Shown: positions 63,437-64,000 of the stretch, piece by piece | How the letters are laid out: each line of letters begins with the position of its first letter | Numbering within the stretch: position 1 is the stretch's first letter | Origin: Colletes latitarsis | Taxonomy: Eukaryota > Arthropoda > Insecta > Hymenoptera > Colletidae | Length of the DNA stretch: 64,000 bases | Reading direction: 5' to 3' | Assembly (NCBI RefSeq): GCF_051014445.1 | Contig: NW_027488367.1 | Span: 29,559,501 to 29,623,500, forward strand | Program-made: the position numbers and the translations under genes | The notes under the pieces: generated by a model | What the model saw: only the letters and a program-made list of their open reading frames with translations | Database searches by the model: none | Told to the model about the DNA's origin: nothing

Positions 63437-64000
63437 GGTTTCGGTCAATATTTTAGAGGATAACGCCGGTTATGTCTGGGTTAGGTCTGGTAATTGGCAT
63501 CATCTGACTCAGACTTTCGCATTCTTCGCATACTTGTGGGCCAGATCCTGGGCATTTTCTGATTTGGATCACGTAGTAATGTGGTACCACACTGATAGTG
63601 TCAAATAAACCTGGTTCCGGTTAATACTTTAGGGGATAACGCCGGTTATGTCTGGGTTAGGTCTGGTATTTGCAATCATCTGGGTCTTACTTTCGCATTT
63701 TTCGCATACTTGTTGCCAGATCCTGGGCTTTTGCTGATTTGAATAACGTAGCAATGTGGTACTACACCGAAGCATTCGATTAAACCTGGTTCCGATTAAT
63801 ATTTTAAAGGATAACGCCGGTTATGTCTGGGTTAGGTCTGGTATTTGCAATCATCTGGCTCATGCTTTCGCATTTTTCGCATACCTGTTGGCCAGATCCT
63901 GGGCTCCTGCTGATGTGGATCAGGTAGTAATGTTTTACCACACCGAAACAGTCAATCAAACGTGGTTGCGATTAATATTTTATAGGATAACGCCTGTTAT
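63437..64000 (+). repeat. Right-edge repeat, copy 2 (564 bp, cut by the window end)
   Basis: Matches 59,565-60,128 up to the last base. The array and probably this duplication continue beyond the window. Confidence 0.9.

Larger units (their letters stand above)
42979..64000 (+). repeat. Satellite array, family B (about 176-bp monomer)
   Basis: Same orientation, length and phase as family A, but with a consistent set of different bases: ttccgatta, acgccggtta, tctggtatt, ttcgcata in place of ttcacata, ttggccag, and ctgatttgg or ccggtttgg before the cacgtag landmark. About 119 monomers. It is richer in CpG than A. Spacings between matching variants are close to multiples of 176 (2,112, 1,760, 3,870, 5,633). 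One A-type tract interrupts it at 45,434-45,670. The array continues past the right edge. Confidence 0.96.

Noticed and set aside
1..64000. Repeated open reading frames of 60-144 codons, with nearly the same translation dozens of times
   Set aside because: They follow the satellite period and exist only because the DNA is homogenised. 176 leaves a remainder of 2 when divided by 3, so each frame breaks in the next monomer or two. There is no conserved start context, no independent evidence of coding, and no known domain.
1..64000. CRISPR array
   Set aside because: The whole unit repeats, with no alternation of short identical repeats and unique spacers, and no cas genes are present.
1..64000. 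CENP-B box (pattern TTCGNNNNANNCGGG)
   Set aside because: I checked the ttcg-containing parts of typical A and B monomers on both strands and none fits the core pattern.
1..64000. Telomeric repeat, because ttagg occurs twice in many monomers
   Set aside because: The motif is only part of an 11-bp doublet within each 176-bp unit. There is no run of short telomere repeats.
1..64000. tRNA, rRNA, promoters or terminators
   Set aside because: No cloverleaf, rRNA-like or promoter-like unit stands out from the repeats. The T-runs recur in every monomer and have no gene to serve.
1..64000. Naming the host from the monomer
   Set aside because: The unit does not match alpha satellite or the Arabidopsis or Brassica centromere repeats as I remember them. 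A database search with the A and B consensus would be needed, so I make no species claim.

Overview
The whole 64 kb is one uninterrupted array of tandem satellite DNA. The basic unit is about 176 bp, so the window holds roughly 363 monomers. All of them lie head to tail in the same orientation, and the array runs off both edges. I found no gene, RNA gene, transposon or other unique sequence. A long, nearly homogeneous satellite with nested higher-order repeats (HORs) points to a eukaryotic chromosome, most likely centromeric or pericentromeric heterochromatin. I do not recognise the monomer and cannot name the organism.

There are two related families. Family A fills 1 to about 42,978. Family B fills about 42,979 to 64,000. 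By my hand comparison of typical monomers they differ at about 15 of 176 positions (roughly 9%). Diagnostic differences include acgcatg (A) versus acgccgg (B), ttcacata versus ttcgcata, ttgaacag versus ttggccag, and tctgggatt versus tctggtatt. They meet in a single hybrid monomer near 42,970-42,990. A 237-bp piece of A sits inside B at 45,434-45,670 and is base-for-base identical to 39,804-40,040. A short B-like tract sits inside A at 41,934-41,957, exactly six monomers before the boundary.

Family A layout: irregular monomers (1-1,757); a tandem pair of 1,409-bp 8-mers (1,758-4,575); a nested block (about 5.8-19.7 kb) of 2,114-bp 12-mers inside a 7,221-bp superunit that occurs twice; irregular monomers; a tandem pair of 1,762-bp 10-mers (22,657-26,193); a heterogeneous stretch; and a long-range pair (33,669-35,548 and 40,892-42,595) whose second copy lacks exactly one monomer. 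The 12-mer is itself two 6-mers with the same order of monomer types, so a six-monomer unit of about 1,056 bp looks ancestral.

Family B is more irregular. It has many short local duplications (1-, 2-, 3-, 4- and 10-mer steps) and a 1,466-bp pair spaced 3,870 bp apart. The last 564 bp repeat 59,565-60,128.

Many short open reading frames exist (mostly minus strand in A, plus strand in B). They are by-products of the satellite: 176 is not a multiple of three, so no frame runs through the array. The biology visible here is repeat turnover by unequal exchange and gene conversion, plus one recurrent structural motif: a dyad around GGTACC, 16 bp and perfect in some monomers.
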